From NCBI GenBank assembly GCA_964017065.1, contig OZ024786.1, forward strand, positions 4,379,781 through 4,443,780: a DNA stretch of 64,000 nucleotides. The letters run 5' to 3'. How positions within the stretch are numbered: position 1 is the first letter of the stretch; every line of letters starts with the position of its first letter. Position numbers and translations under genes: made by a program. The notes beneath the pieces were generated by a model. It had not been told where the DNA came from. It worked only from the letters and a program-made list of their open reading frames with translations, and did not search any database. The stretch is from Haliclona indistincta (taxonomy: Eukaryota; Porifera; Demospongiae; Haplosclerida; Chalinidae). Below, piece after piece: positions 9,449-21,289 of this stretch.

Positions 9449-10021
9449 TATCTGTCAAGGTTGTGTCATAGCTTTTTCTCTTCGACACGGCTAGACGAAC
9501 GCGCACACGTGGACAAGGCGTGATAATTGACAGTGGGCGGTACCACAATGTTTGTGACCCGGCGTTAATTCAAGACCTGGCCTCTAATACTGTATGTTAC
9601 CGTTACACCCCCGGGCTTATAAACAGGACCGGCGTCTATTCGGAGGCGGCTTCTATTCGAGGAAATACGGTACATGTACAGCTAGACAGGTAAGTTACAG
9701 AAGAAGGCATCAATACTAGCAATTGCAGGTGAAGGCCAACTAAGAAAACTAGGAAGACAATGCATCAGGTGAAAGTAGTAGGCACTCTCGATGTCTATCA
9801 GCCAAATCAACTAATTGTCACTACTAAAGCTAACTATATCCTGTTGTAGTCAAATCGACCAACAACCACAAATTCCCAATACGAGATATGCAAGAACAGT
9901 CATGTGATATGCGGATTCTACGAGTCACCGAGAATTAGGCACATGTACGTGTACATGCAGTGGTAATACATACATGTAGACAAAAGCAAGTCAACATTCA
10001 TTTGTGGTTAGCAGCACTCAC

Positions 10022-10118
10022 GAGTAATCAAGTGTGAGGGCAGAGCCAACTGTACAGACAGTACCAAGAGGGCGGAGCCAACTGTACAGACTAGACAGTA
10101 CCAAGAGGGCGGAGCCAA
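10022..10118 (-). other. Micro-exon-like module with internal triplication (97 nt)
   Basis: Minus strand: a pyrimidine-rich CTTTTTCTACAG acceptor, then TTGGCTCCGCCCTCTTGG repeated with GTACAG between copies, ending at a GTGAGT donor. The homologue at 36593-36534 has fewer internal units (60 nt). Each internal repeat starts with its own CAG|TTGG acceptor-like junction. Confidence 0.35.
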
Positions 10119-11599
10119 CTGTAGAAAAAGAAAAATAGCAAAAGTACATGTACGTTTGGTCAACAAAAGCTGCTGTACAACACACAGTGAACAGGTCCAC
10201 ACTGCACACACGGACAATTCAAGATGGTTAGCAGCTGATGGAGAGGCAGCAAAGAGTAGACTAACTTGCTTCTAAAATTGAACAACAACCACAGATTCCA
10301 CACATGTAAGAACAGCAACAGGCGCTGATTCTACGAGTAACCTAAAATAGGCACATGTACTGTACATGCAGTGGGCAATATGCACATTAGCATTCATTAG
10401 TGTGTTAGCAGCACTCATGAGCCAATGTACAAAGAGAAATAGCAGCAAGCAAGCCATGAAACAACACACAATGAACATACATGTACGCCGCTGCAGCGTA
10501 AAGGGTAGATTAACTTGCACAACACATTCGCATCACACCAACCAGTGGAAACATTAATACAACAATGATATACAAATGTATGACTGTTTCACTGGATATA
10601 CTACTAGAGTGGTAGCTGATACAACACTGACTCAGGTTGATTACAATTGTCAATACCAAATTGCTTGAAGATACATATTATACGATGCTACATGCCCTTG
10701 CATCAGTAATGCGACACAGACACTAACAACACTTCACTACACGACAGGTTACTGCTCGGCCTAAATCGCTAGGATTAATGTGTCATTATAAACACTAACT
10801 GTCACAGAAGTACTATAAGTTAGAAAGATGGAGGAAATCTGCACATACATACTGTACGCATAACAATACACAAGCTGTACATAAGACAGACAGTAAAAAC
10901 ATGATAATACTCAGTATATCAGCAACAAGCTTGAAGCTAGACTGTAGTTCAATGTAATAACTACATGTACAATTGACTTTGCCTATCCAAGTTATTTAAC
11001 TTCCGCTATCCTTGTATGCCACAAATAAAAGTAGCCATCTGATTACCAAAATACATTTGCTAAATACTTCTGACAATTTACACACAGATGCCAACCATAA
11101 TATATTTTCTCAGCAACACATAACTAGAGATCCAGTCTTCACAATTGTCAATACCAATGCTTGAGAAGTTGCATGTCCTTAAAATTACATCATTGATTGG
11201 AAAAGTAACTGTAGACAATGCAACACTGACTAACAACACTTTCACAAACGGCAGGTAACTGAGGTCTCAAATGCTACCTTTACTACACTACTGTCACGGA
11301 AGTGTCAAAAGTGAAAGATGAAGGAAATTAGCAAATCACACACATACTAATCATACAGTAGTATAGACAGCATGATACCGGCAACAAGCCAACGTTCGCT
11401 CAATACACTAGCAACAAGCTTGAAGCTAGACAGTAGGAACAGTATACACAAGGCAGCAATAAACAGTAGGAACAGAATACACAAGGCAGCAATAATGGCT
11501 CATGAGAGGACTAGCTAGCTTAGAAAGAACACTTCATGCATCAGGCGAAAGTGGGAGATGCTGGGCGCCCTAAATGTACACATTGACAACAATACGTAC

Positions 11600-11800
11600 C
11601 AGCGAGGATACCAGGCGCACCGCCACTGAGAAGAGCACAAGGATACCAGGAGCACCGTACGTAACTGAGAAGAGCACAAGGATACCAGGAGCACCGTACG
11701 TAACTGAGAAGAGCACAAGGATACCAGGAGCACCGTACGTAACTGAGAAGAGCACAAGGATACCAGGAGCACCGTACGTAACTGAGAAGAGCACAAGGAT
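11600..11800. repeat. 39-bp minisatellite, copy I
   Basis: About four to five tandem units of ccgtacgtaactgagaagag plus cacaaggataccaggagca. On the minus strand each unit holds a CTTGTGCTCTTCTCAG acceptor-like stretch and a CTG|GTATCC donor-like stretch. Unit number and type differ in the paralogues (38090-38200 and 55220-55440, where 35-bp units with CCACCACTGAG predominate). The repetitive frames across it are not genes. Confidence 0.85.
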
Positions 11801-12512
11801 AGCAAACAGCTACTATACTGCTGATGATTGAAGACAGTAACTGAAGTGATCAGCAACGTTTTGGTAGTACCAAGAAGAAAAGCAGCAATAAACAGCAAGA
11901 AGAATCGAGTATAGTATAAACAGCATGCATCACTTATATAGAGTAAAATATGCTGACGAAGTGATACATTAAAGAAACAAAAGAAGAAAGACATGAATAG
12001 ACCTGCTGACATACAATAGAATGAAAGAAGTGACAAACGCTGACATTACAACACTGAATACATGAGAGTAACGCAACACCTAGCTACAAAAGATTTGTTC
12101 TGACAAGTGATCAGCACTGCTTGGTTTCCAGCTGCTGCCATAACTAATTACAAGATACAGCGTACATGACCACTAGTAACAATTTTGCTAGCTTAAAAGA
12201 GGGGTGCCGAGTCAAGCAAAATGTTTGCAAAAGACCTCTACTATTTTATTACATAGATCTTCAAGGAAGAGTAGTAGAGACAAGTTTTACACTGTACGAG
12301 TACAACAACAACAAACAATGAGTCATAGGTATTGGACAATTTAGCATTAGCTGACTCCAAGCACACACGCCCGGTGCTACACAATGTACAATTATGGAAC
12401 GAGCAAATGTGATCGTGTAGTGTTATTTTGTACATGGTGCTGCTAACCAAGATTTCAGTGAGACGTGAGAGCTGACAGAGGGGACTGAGACCAGCTGAGT
12501 AACCAACAGGTA

Positions 12513-12715
12513 CAGAGGTTTCATTACTTATTGCAAAGAAGATTTGAGTGTGAAGTGTCACCTTGCAGTCACTAATGTGTCAAGTCACTGATATTTATTC
12601 ACACAATGGAGCACGATCAAAGTCTTAATGGCATTTTAACGCATTAGTGCTCCACGCTTTACGGTCTACGCTCTACGGTTTACGCTTTACCCTTGCAAGA
12701 AGTAATAAATCTGCT
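12513..12715. mobile_element. Small TA-flanked MITE
   Basis: Copy III reads caacaggTAgcttcagcc near 56105, whereas here the two halves are separated by about 205 bp flanked by TA (12511-12512, 12716-12717). Imperfect inverted ends share the TTATTACTTCTTGCAA / TTCATTACTTATTGCAA similarity. The inside includes a short tandem (acgctttacggtctacgctc). It has no coding capacity. Confidence 0.6.
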
Positions 12716-14303
12716 TAGCTTCAGCCAATTAGACCCAAGCAAAAAATCCAGCAACAGTAACAAAGTAGTGTGGGTGCGCACAGCGACGAGGTAGAGGGTC
12801 CGTGAAAATGAGAGGAAATTTGTGTGTAGCATCTAGTACATATACCCACTAACACATCACAGGAAAGGAAATCTGGCTGCAATTAGTAGCCTGAAGCTGT
12901 TTCCATTGTGCATAATTAGCACTTTACGCATGCGCTAGTGATAATTGTGCTAAAAAGCATAAACAGCCTCTGTGTTGCAGCCAGTTTGATCTCAATCATC
13001 CCGTCAGTGTCGCTGATTTTTGATGGCCACGTACGCTCTTAGAATGGTTTTGTATTCTTATGATGACTACATTACCGTTTGCAGTATTGCCATGGAATGA
13101 TGATTGGGCCATTATTGAATATCGACCAGCTAAACAGAGTGTGTTAGTCTGCATACTTACTAACCAAGTTGGTGTCCCCTATCTATAACACAAGAATCAG
13201 GCAACAGTCCACAGCTGCTAGGCATATGGCTACGACACAATATGTGTGAACAGGTCAGGTTATCAACTACGATGTACATAAGCTTACAGAAGATCCAAGC
13301 CAACAATGGTCAGTCAGTTGGGACCAGTTCCTTTCAATACAAAACAAATCACAGTATATCAACATATCAACACCGAATCAACTCATTTTTCACTACTAAA
13401 GCTAGTTGCAGTCAAATTGACCAACAACCACAGATTCCAAACAAGAGATACAAAATCAACAGTAATGCGTGTGATACACGGATCTTACGAGTCACCGAGA
13501 ACATGTACATGCAGTGGCAATACACGACAGCAAGTCTGACATCTCAAACAACACGAGGGACAACTATTAAGCTCTAAGTAAGAACGAGAATCCATGGACG
13601 AGTTCCAGTGCTGTATGCTAGCGCCATTGAGCCATGGCTTACGATGGAACGCATTGGGAAGTCATATACACATAATAACCTAAAAACATAACATGAAGGA
13701 GGTAGGCGGAGGACCGTGACCTACAGTAGCAAATTGCTATACCGGAGACTAGACAGTGTGAACATTTGTACTACACTAACCAAGTCGCTGTCTCTAATTT
13801 AAAACACAAGAATCGGGACACAGCTGCTATGCATGGCTACAACACATCAAGTTATACATAATAATTAGAACAGGTTATCAGCTACAATGTACATGTACAT
13901 AAGCTTAGTCAGAACTAGTGTACAAGCTCTTTGTTAACCAACCAAACTTTAATAAATCAATATCAATTTGGGGAATCAACTCATTGTCACTACTAAATCT
14001 ATAGCTATATCCTGTTGCAGTCAAATTGACCAACAACCACAAATTCCAGATATGAGATATGCGAAAGCAAAAGCACCAGTCATGTGTTATGCAGATTCTA
14101 CCAATTATGCACATGTACATGCAGTGGCAATACATAGATGACAGCAACTTAACATTCATTTGTGCGTAACAGTACTCACGAGAATGACGATGCAGAGCTG
14201 ACTGCAACTGAAGAAAGAGAAAAATAGAAAGTTACTAAAAAATGAATGATTGGTCGCTAATGTGCAAAAATTCCCAATCCTAACCAACACATGGGTATTT
14301 ATC
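12716..14303. repeat. Duplicated spacer, copy I (blocks shared with 56.1-56.7, 42.4 and 57.6 kb)
   Basis: 12718-13140 matches 56113-56690 (gcttcagccaattagaccca, gatctcaatcatcccgtcag), but copy III holds about 150 bp more. 13340-13520 matches 42400-42520 and 53270-53410. 13740-14300 matches 57550-58065. No gene is supported; frames of up to 111 codons differ between copies. Confidence 0.7.
14180..14207 (-). other. Micro-exon-like module (28 nt)
   Basis: Minus strand: a CTCTTTCTTCAG acceptor, 28 nt starting TTGCAGTCAGC, then a GTGAGT donor. An equally long homologue with intact signals is at 57981-57954. Confidence 0.35.
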
Positions 14304-17200
14304 TTAGTCTCGCGGGCCAGACGTTCTGGGGCGTCTGGTCACTAAGGCCAGGTTTTCGTGGCACAATGGAATGCAGAGATCTCACTAGCAATGGATAAAG
14401 CGGTACATTCCCCCCCTATAGTGCTGTTGCACCCCCATATTGATCACTTTAATGATATGTGTACCCCCCTTCATCATTGACATACAGATAATAAATCAAA
14501 CAGAAAATTGGTTATTTGGAACTAGTTATTTTTCGTTTTCCCATTGCTTCCCATTTTCTCAAGGCAGGAACAGCGTCCCAGTCAGACAATGGAGGGCCAG
14601 TCATTGCAATACGAATCAAATGGTCTAATGTAGTTGTTTTTAAATGATTGCGTATTGGAGTCTTGATGCGCTTCATTGTAGAGAATACTCTTTCAGCTTC
14701 GGCGCTTGATCCTGGTAGGACAGAAATCCGAGCAAGGATATCTGATATTAGAGGATATGCAGCACACATAGAATCCTTTGTGCCTGGTTCGTGCATAGCT
14801 TGCATTGCAGCTTCAACGGTTGGGTTAGATAACCTCTTCACAAAAGAACGATATGTTGAAAATTCTATCCACAGTTTATGTCCATCTAAATCCAAGTAGT
14901 CTCCTAATTCTAACATTGAAAGCAATGTAGCTTTTTCAACATTGCGAGGATCGAAGTACCCAAGTAATGAAATGAGATGAACCTCAGGAAAACGGTCTTT
15001 GAGATGAGAAAGTAGACAAGATATATATTTTTTAGCAATGGCTTCTATACTTTTTCGATTTACTGTGTCAGCTACTTGCATTAACTCCAGACTATCATCA
15101 AGAGTAGACATGTACCCACCAGAAAACACATCACTCTCTAACATCTTCAAGGCTTCAATGGTGTCCTGCACATGTGTTTCTACGCAAAGAAGGTTTAATG
15201 TGGCAACCTGTAACGATCGGGAAAGATTAGCGAGTAGTGTAAGCACATCAGACATGAATAACAACATGGCTATGAAGTTAGGCTTAGTAATTTGTGTAGC
15301 CAAACCCAAAGCAGTAGCATCACCCTCATTAGCTTCTTCCTCACACACTAGTTTAACACTAGGCAAACACTTTCGAAGAGAATCAACTGCTGCTTCATAA
15401 GAGAGCCACCTTGTATCAGTAGGTTGTTTAACGGTTACTATGGTCGAGTGTAAAATTTTTTCCATTTCCTGAAGTTTGGCAGTTCTATTTGTACTACGCG
15501 AAAAATAGACATAAATCTGATTGAGAGTAGATTGAAATTTGACGACTTCAGGGATAGATTCAGCTGCATGACATGCAGCAAGTTGGAGGCGGTGAGCAGA
15601 ACAATGAGTTGAAATAAATTTTGGTACAACACCTTTAATCCTTGTAACCACACCTGTACTGGATCCAATCATAACAGCTGCACCATCAGATGCACCTCCT
15701 GCCAGCCTTTGGAGGTTCAGTGCAGAATTATTCAGGTAAGTGAGAACTGTGTCACAGATTACCTCTGCAGTGCCTTGTGATAATTCGTGATAATTCGATA
15801 AGCTTTAAAAAGTCTACCTGCACATTAGCTGATTTGTGGTCGATATACTGCACACAAATTGCAAGCTGCTTATGCACACTGATATCTGTAGACTCGTCAA
15901 TGACAATGGAATAATACGGAGACTTGCGCAAATTTTCGATTAACTGCTCTTCTAATGAAGACCCAATACAAGTTAAGAATTCTGCTTTGATTTGCTCTGA
16001 TCTGTAGTTTAGATTTTTAGCTTTATTAAGCAAAGGTAATGTAGTATTACCCAAAAGCACACACACATCTAACAGTGGACAGAAAAGAGAATTTGGTACC
16101 TCATGGTGTGCAAGCCAGTACAAGCATCTCATGCTGTCAACCAAGGCATCTTCGTCGACTGTCAAAGTATTAGATTGATCAATGATTTGAGCAATAGATG
16201 ATGACGATTCTCTGGCTTGAAACTCGCGATAGTCACTTGCACAGTTTTGGTGAGTTACAGAACTGTCATGTTTGGCTAGCTTATCAGGACGGTTACCCGT
16301 AAATGCAACCTTCACAAACTTGCCAGATTTATTTCTGGTTGAAGCATGGCTGTGTGAACAGTAGGCACAATATATACCATCGCTCCTTGCTTGTATCCAC
16401 GGGTATTTTTTCTTCCAGTCGAGTTCAGCAAACAATCTCCAGCTATCAACCGCTCCTCGTCGTTTATGTTGCATACTATCGTCCTGATCGCAATCATCCG
16501 AAATACTGCTTGCTCCACCAGTCAGGAGTAACTCGTCGTTCCGTAATTCGAAGCGCCTTTGGCGTGGATCTAGCTTGAGCTTCTTTGTCGACGACGCCAT
16601 GCCGCGTACTGTTTATGAATAATTAACCACACCCATCATGAATATAATTAACACAAAAATTTCGCCTCGCGCTTTGCGCGCGCCTTTACATTACCCCCTT
16701 ATTCCATTTTTCTGGCGAGATCACTGATAGAATGTAAGCAAACGGCACGTCACGCTTGAAATCACGTGTTTTAGTTGACGTCACCAGACTAGTTAGCAAG
16801 CGTATAGCATGTTAACAGGCTTTTAGCGTGCTAAAACTCTTCCTAGAGCAATACCAACCTGGTTGGCTACAATCGCGATGTTCATGATCGCTGGAGCAGT
16901 CACGAGACAACAAGAGAACCATTGCGTGAACATGAATCACATACAATATACCGTCAGCAGCCTCGAGAACAACGAGTAGCAGGTATTAGCTGTCGCTTGT
17001 AAGACTTTTCACGACGAACACACCAGTTTTGGCAGCTAAAAAGCTCTGTAAACAGCTTCATGCGCAATCGCGCCCCGTAGTCACGTGAAAACCCACGCAA
17101 TTGATTGCTTATGAGGGCGCGCCGGAATATTGGCGTCGCTCACAGAAACCTGGCCTTAGTGACCAGACGTTCCCCCCAGAACGTCTGGCCCGCGAGACTA
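14304..17200. mobile_element. hAT transposon with frameshifted transposase
   Basis: 2.9-kb element with TIRs of about 55 bp (TAGTCTCGCGGGCCAGACG at both ends, one base of asymmetry on the left). It is flanked by an 8-bp duplication with one mismatch, TATTTATC (14296-14303) and TACTTATC (17201-17208). The empty site gggtatttatctatggttgc is present in copy III near 58070. It carries one transposase gene on the minus strand. The 16.7-17.1 kb part upstream of that gene is non-coding and presumably holds its promoter. Confidence 0.88.
14512..16600 (-). pseudogene. hAT-family transposase, broken by a 10-bp tandem duplication
   Basis: The reading starts at 16600 (MASSTKKLKLD). An N-terminal zinc-finger region has C-x2-C followed by paired His (GIYCAYCSHSH ... 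HDSSVTHQNC; TTF/BED-like). The first catalytic Asp lies in YSIVIDESTDIS. The frame then stops near 15752, and the second frame continues with GGASDGAAVMIG (second Asp), STHCSAHRLQLA, TDTRW and a C-terminal hAT dimerisation region with LPGSSAEAERVFS (catalytic Glu), ending at 14512. The break coincides with a tandem duplication of TGATAATTCG (15778-15797). One extra 10-bp copy accounts for the frame change, so this looks like a single recent lesion in an otherwise full-length gene (about 690 codons). It resembles ZBED/ZNF862-type hAT proteins. Splicing round the lesion is not evident. Confidence 0.88.
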
Positions 17201-17829
17201 TACTTATCTATGGTTGCAGTCAAATTGACCAACAACCACAAATTCTAACCAAGTTGCCATCAACAAGCCAACCGTCATTGAATTCACTTCTAATTTGCTG
17301 TTACTAGTGTCTCTACTACAGTGTTGCTTGTACTGTTGGTCTGGTATACATATAGGGTATAGGGTGTATAGGGTGAGGGGAAGGTCTGGTCAAAACGTGC
17401 AGGTAATTCTTCACTGATAAAAGGTGTAAACGTGAAGGTCATACTAACATGCTTCGTACAAGATACAATATTGTCTTCTCTCTAGCAAGTAATGCTACAC
17501 TGCAGGGCGGGGTACACACAAGATAAACCAGAGATACTGGATAAACTTACAAGCTAGTGAGCAGCAGAGAGAGAGAGAGAGGGGTGATGGCAATGACGAG
17601 CGAGGGCGACTAGAGAGTGATGAACGATGATTGAGGGCGAGCTAGTGCAGACGGGAGACACAAGACAAAACCTCGTGGTAAAGTTCTGAAAACACTCGTC
17701 CCCAGACCACACCCTCGGCGAGGGTGTGGCCTCGCGATCTTCGTGGCCCGTGTAAATGTACATGGTACTACTTCATCGGACTGTGTCCTCCTAAACACAG
17801 ATACCTCTAGTGATCAATTACTTCATCGG
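17201..17829. repeat. Duplicated block D7, copy I, with first-exon-like segment
   Basis: Matches 58065-58600 and, in its left part, 38630-38860 (ggttgcagtcaaattgacca, tagggtgaggggaaggtctg). The 17551-17780 part is GC-richer, with a perfect hairpin (ccacaccctcggcgagggtgtgg, about 17706-17728). On the minus strand it ends at a GTAAGT donor (boundary 17551) after CTGCTGCTCACTAGCTT. I infer a possible promoter plus first non-coding exon directed leftward to the copy I nuclease-kinase family gene. Confidence 0.5.
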
Positions 17830-18204
17830 ACTGTGTCCTGACTCTGTTCCATTGTTCCACTATCTCCTAGCTAATACACACTATTGCACTACCAATGACT
17901 CTGTTCCATTGTTACACTATCTCCTAGCTAATACACACTATTGCACTACCAGTGACTCTGTTCCATTGTTCCACTATCTCCTAATACACACTATTGCACT
18001 ACCAGTGACTCTGTTCCATTGTTACACTATCTCATAATACACACTATTGCACTACCAGTGACTCTGTTCCATTGCTACACTATCTCCTAATACACACTAC
18101 TATTGCACTACCAGTGACTCTGTTCCATTGTTACACTATCTCCTAATACACACTATTGCACTACCAGTGACTCTGTTCCATTGTTCCACTATCTCATAAT
18201 ACAC
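17830..18204. repeat. 53-bp satellite, left segment
   Basis: Tandem units of cactattgcactaccagtga plus ctctgttccattgttacact plus atctcctaataca, with a few longer or shorter variants. The array is interrupted at 18205 by the CACTA-like element and resumes at 25805. The 60-80 codon frames here are satellite artefacts. Confidence 0.9.
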
Positions 18205-18487
18205 CACAGCAAAACCGCTTCGATTACACGGATTTTACCGGTTACCGTATAATTCGTCTGGTACGGTCGCGAACGGTATTTTGTCTGATCGATTACGGTC
18301 TACACGGACACCGTTAATTTTCGGCGGGCCCGTGCCCATCAATATCACCGTATGTATGTACCACGTGATCATTGGATCCATGGGTGTGGCAGCTAGCTAC
18401 AAGTTAAGCGAGCTCATGGCCATGGAGCTACAGTTCAGTCTATTCCACGCCATTCTCAGTCTCTCGACACACGGAGAAAATCTCTCG

Positions 18488-18595
18488 ATGGCAAGCCAGG
18501 TGATTTTTTGTTCGCATTGTGATGACTTTGTATCTCGGGCTCCGTACTATCGCCATAGGCGAATACGCCGTGATCCATCACCAAGTGGATTCCGA
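18488..18595 (+). pseudogene. Zinc-finger-like 5' exon remnant in the CACTA-like element
   Basis: Starting at ATG 18488 the frame reads MASQVIFCSHCDDFVSRAP then YYRHRRIRRD, a C-x2-C...RH pattern. From memory it resembles the N-terminal zinc finger of transposases in animal EnSpm-like elements. A GTACTT sequence after TTCCGAG near 18596 could be a splice donor. No following transposase exon is seen, so I treat it as a remnant. The frame extends on to 18769 without other recognisable features. Confidence 0.35.
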
Positions 18596-18769
18596 GGTAC
18601 TTGTGTTATAGTTATAACAATAATAATAGTAGATTACTTTGTGGCTCTCTGCGCTGTAGTTGATTGTACAGTGCAGTTGCCTGAGCCGTGGCTTGCCCAG
18701 GTGGGCGGAGCCTTCATTGAGTATGCTGATTTTGTGTTTCGTGCTATCTCTTCTCCATCATGTGTCTAG

Positions 18770-19844
18770 TAAGTTATTTTAGCTCTTCTCTTTTGGCATT
18801 CATTATCTCTATACATGTAGGTGTCGCTCATTGATCTTGTGTACTATGTTTGTACTCGGTGGTCAAGTCCATAGTCTATACCGATGATGATATCATTGAT
18901 CACTGATTGATTCATGTTTGAGGTATTATAATATGTACCACTATTGTATCGTAACTTTATGTGTCCTCTCTCAGACGTCACTGTTCATCTAGACGACTTG
19001 CAGTGTCAGAATAATTACCTGGGATGCGTAGGTGTCAGTGGAGGGGTGTTTAGGTGGGTCGGTATTATGTGTATGTGTGTGTGGCGTCCAAAACACAGCT
19101 GGTACAGAATCTCATTATTCAAAAGCGCTACAAACAAAAATATTATGTCCTCAAACCAATTCATATGCCTTGAAAGACATCTACAAAAATTGTGAGAGCC
19201 TTGTGTCGCTGTTTTCAGAATAACTTCACCATCTGTGGTAACTGCGTGTTAGTCACTAGTATACACTCTACAGCCATAATGGCACGTACTGACTAACACC
19301 GCCGCTATATACTACAGCCTGTAGAAAGTTACAACCTGCAGGTAGCTACATATGTATTGCTGATGCTGTTGTTACTATTCAGTGCTGCTATTGTAGTACA
19401 GAATAGTGTTATGTAACAGCATCGACTGCTACTAATATCTAGTGAGTGTCCCAGGTGTGTGTTCTATCAGAACTAGTTATTAAAGTCATCATTGAAAAGT
19501 CATCGATCACAGTGTTTTGCTCCTCTCCATCTCTCTCTTCTACCTGTGTATGTGTGAGCGCACGAACGGCAAAAGCTACGATGATTATTTTTGTTGTACA
19601 TTTTCTTTATCTATTGCTCTTAAATTTTATTTCGTAAATTTTATCTCTTGCTGACTATACAAAGAAGCGAAATCCACGCCAATCACATCTGTATCCCGTA
19701 ACCTTATTGTAGCTTAGCAACTTAGAGACTGTGACCCTGTGAGCAAGGAGATGTTACATTTAAACATAGTCAATTTTTGATCTCACTGCATCCCTTGTGT
19801 ATGTGTCTTCCTTATTCTTTACTCTATTCTCTCAAAATCTTTTA

Positions 19845-19877
<33 letters not shown>

Positions 19878-21289
19878 TCTAAAGGGCAAGAGTTCGGGCT
19901 CAGCACAATCAATGGACACTGCGCTAGCAGCTTGAGAAATCTCCACTTGTTGACCCATGCGACAGATTTGCTACAGTTTGATTTTGGACAGGACACTATA
20001 TTCAATATAATGTTCCTATGTTCAAGTAAGTATTTATAATAATCATGAACATACTAAAATGTTTTTGTCTACACCATGCAAAGTCTTGTTATACACTATT
20101 AAGGAAAACTGAGTTATACATATACAGTACTGTATATCATGTGTATACTACTTTGCGTTATACACTACTGTATATTCCATATACCATGTTATACCATGTT
20201 TTACAGTAGTGAAGTGAAGTTCACAACAACACATTGCCTTAATGAAATTCAGTATAGGCGGAGCCAGTATTGCTCAATAATGGTGGCTCCAGGTGGCTAG
20301 TTCCAAAGGGTAAAAACATTGCTTGTGGGAGTACTTGGTGTTGTAAGTTACGTAGATATTTTCCCAATTATTTATGGCCTCAGTATGTGCATTTTCTGTG
20401 AATAATAAAGCTGTGTGTGTGTGTGTGGGTGGGTCATGGCTTGTCTTGCCTCTTCCCTATAGCTGCAAAACGTAGCCATGCAATGTTGAACATAGTTGTA
20501 ATAAATTGTATCTTGCATGCAGTTAGTGCTGCCACAGTTCCTCGCCCAGCTGGGATAGAGGGTAAGTTATCATGCTAGGCATAGAACCATACCAACAGAA
20601 GGGTGGCCCTGTCTATCTAGTCTAGTGTAAGTGAGCGAGTGAGTATGTATGTATGTTCCGGTTGTCTAGCGGTTATCATAGATCATGTTATTTTTCGGAC
20701 AGACTATTTCACAAGTTGGTGTGTGTAGTATTGTGAACTTCACTTCTAATCTTGCTCTAGACTATGTCTGTCGTCCATTTCTGCCGGATACGAAAAGAGG
20801 CTACAGTAAGACACAACTCACTCAACTGGTGCTCTTAAACCAAGGTGCGAACTCACTGTTATTAGTTTTTGTCTAACATATTGTGTGCGCAGGCTAAGCT
20901 CCTCCTCCCTTCAAGTAGACACAACTCACTCAACTGGTGCTCTTAAACCTAAATCTTTTGACACACACATGCAACACACATAAACCTAAAGGGAAAGAGT
21001 TCAGGCTCAGCACAATCAATGGACACTGCGCTGACAGCTTGAGAATCTCCACGTGTTGACTGTTGAAAACCATTGGACGGATTCGCTACAGTTTGATTTT
21101 GGACAAGACACTATAATTATTCAATATCTGTTTCTATGTTTAAGATAATCATGAACATAATAATTATTATACTAAAAATGTTTTTGCTAGCTAGTTAGTT
21201 GGTGCCGAACAAACCTGACATTCCATCAAACAGCTTCCAGTGAGATTACACAGAATTAAATGTTATTGAGCTATTGGAACAGAGAAATA
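18770..21289. other. Interior of CACTA-like element, no gene seen
   Basis: AT-rich sequence with a (CA)n run near 19846-19876. A 200-bp direct repeat (gctcagcacaatcaatggac ... ttgattttggaca) occurs at about 19876-20075 and 20985-21185, and acaactcactcaactggtgc occurs near 20813 and 20922. Frames of 60-80 codons have no recognisable features. Confidence 0.5.

Larger units (their letters stand above)
5082..9670. mobile_element. Outer TA-flanked MITE, split by a nested transposon
   Basis: The termini CCGTATTTCCTCGAATAGAAG (left) and its complement (right) are flanked by TA at 5080-5081 and 9671-9672. Removing the element plus one TA gives atacatgTAcatgtacagc, one base different from the empty paralogous sites near 36180 and 51710 (atacatatacatgtacagc). 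The element proper is about 490 bp (5082-5349 plus 9449-9670), with GGCGTCTATT-type internal repeats and no coding capacity. The middle is a second transposon inserted at a TA. Confidence 0.8.
9671..12512. repeat. Segmental duplication block D4, copy I
   Basis: Near-identical to 36190-38620 and, for its right two thirds, to 54240-56110. Shared landmarks are the caaatcgaccaacaaccaca unit (about 9850 and 10280), the 39-bp minisatellite (11600-11800) and agaggggtgccgagtcaag near 12200. No protein-coding gene is supported: frames of 60-170 codons coincide with the minisatellite or differ between copies. It contains an exon-like module (10118-10022). Confidence 0.8.

Noticed and set aside
11515..12036. 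173-codon minus-strand frame with repeated SLCSSQLRTVLLV units, and its versions near 38.1 and 55.3 kb
   Set aside because: Product of the 39-bp minisatellite; unit number and frame differ between paralogues.
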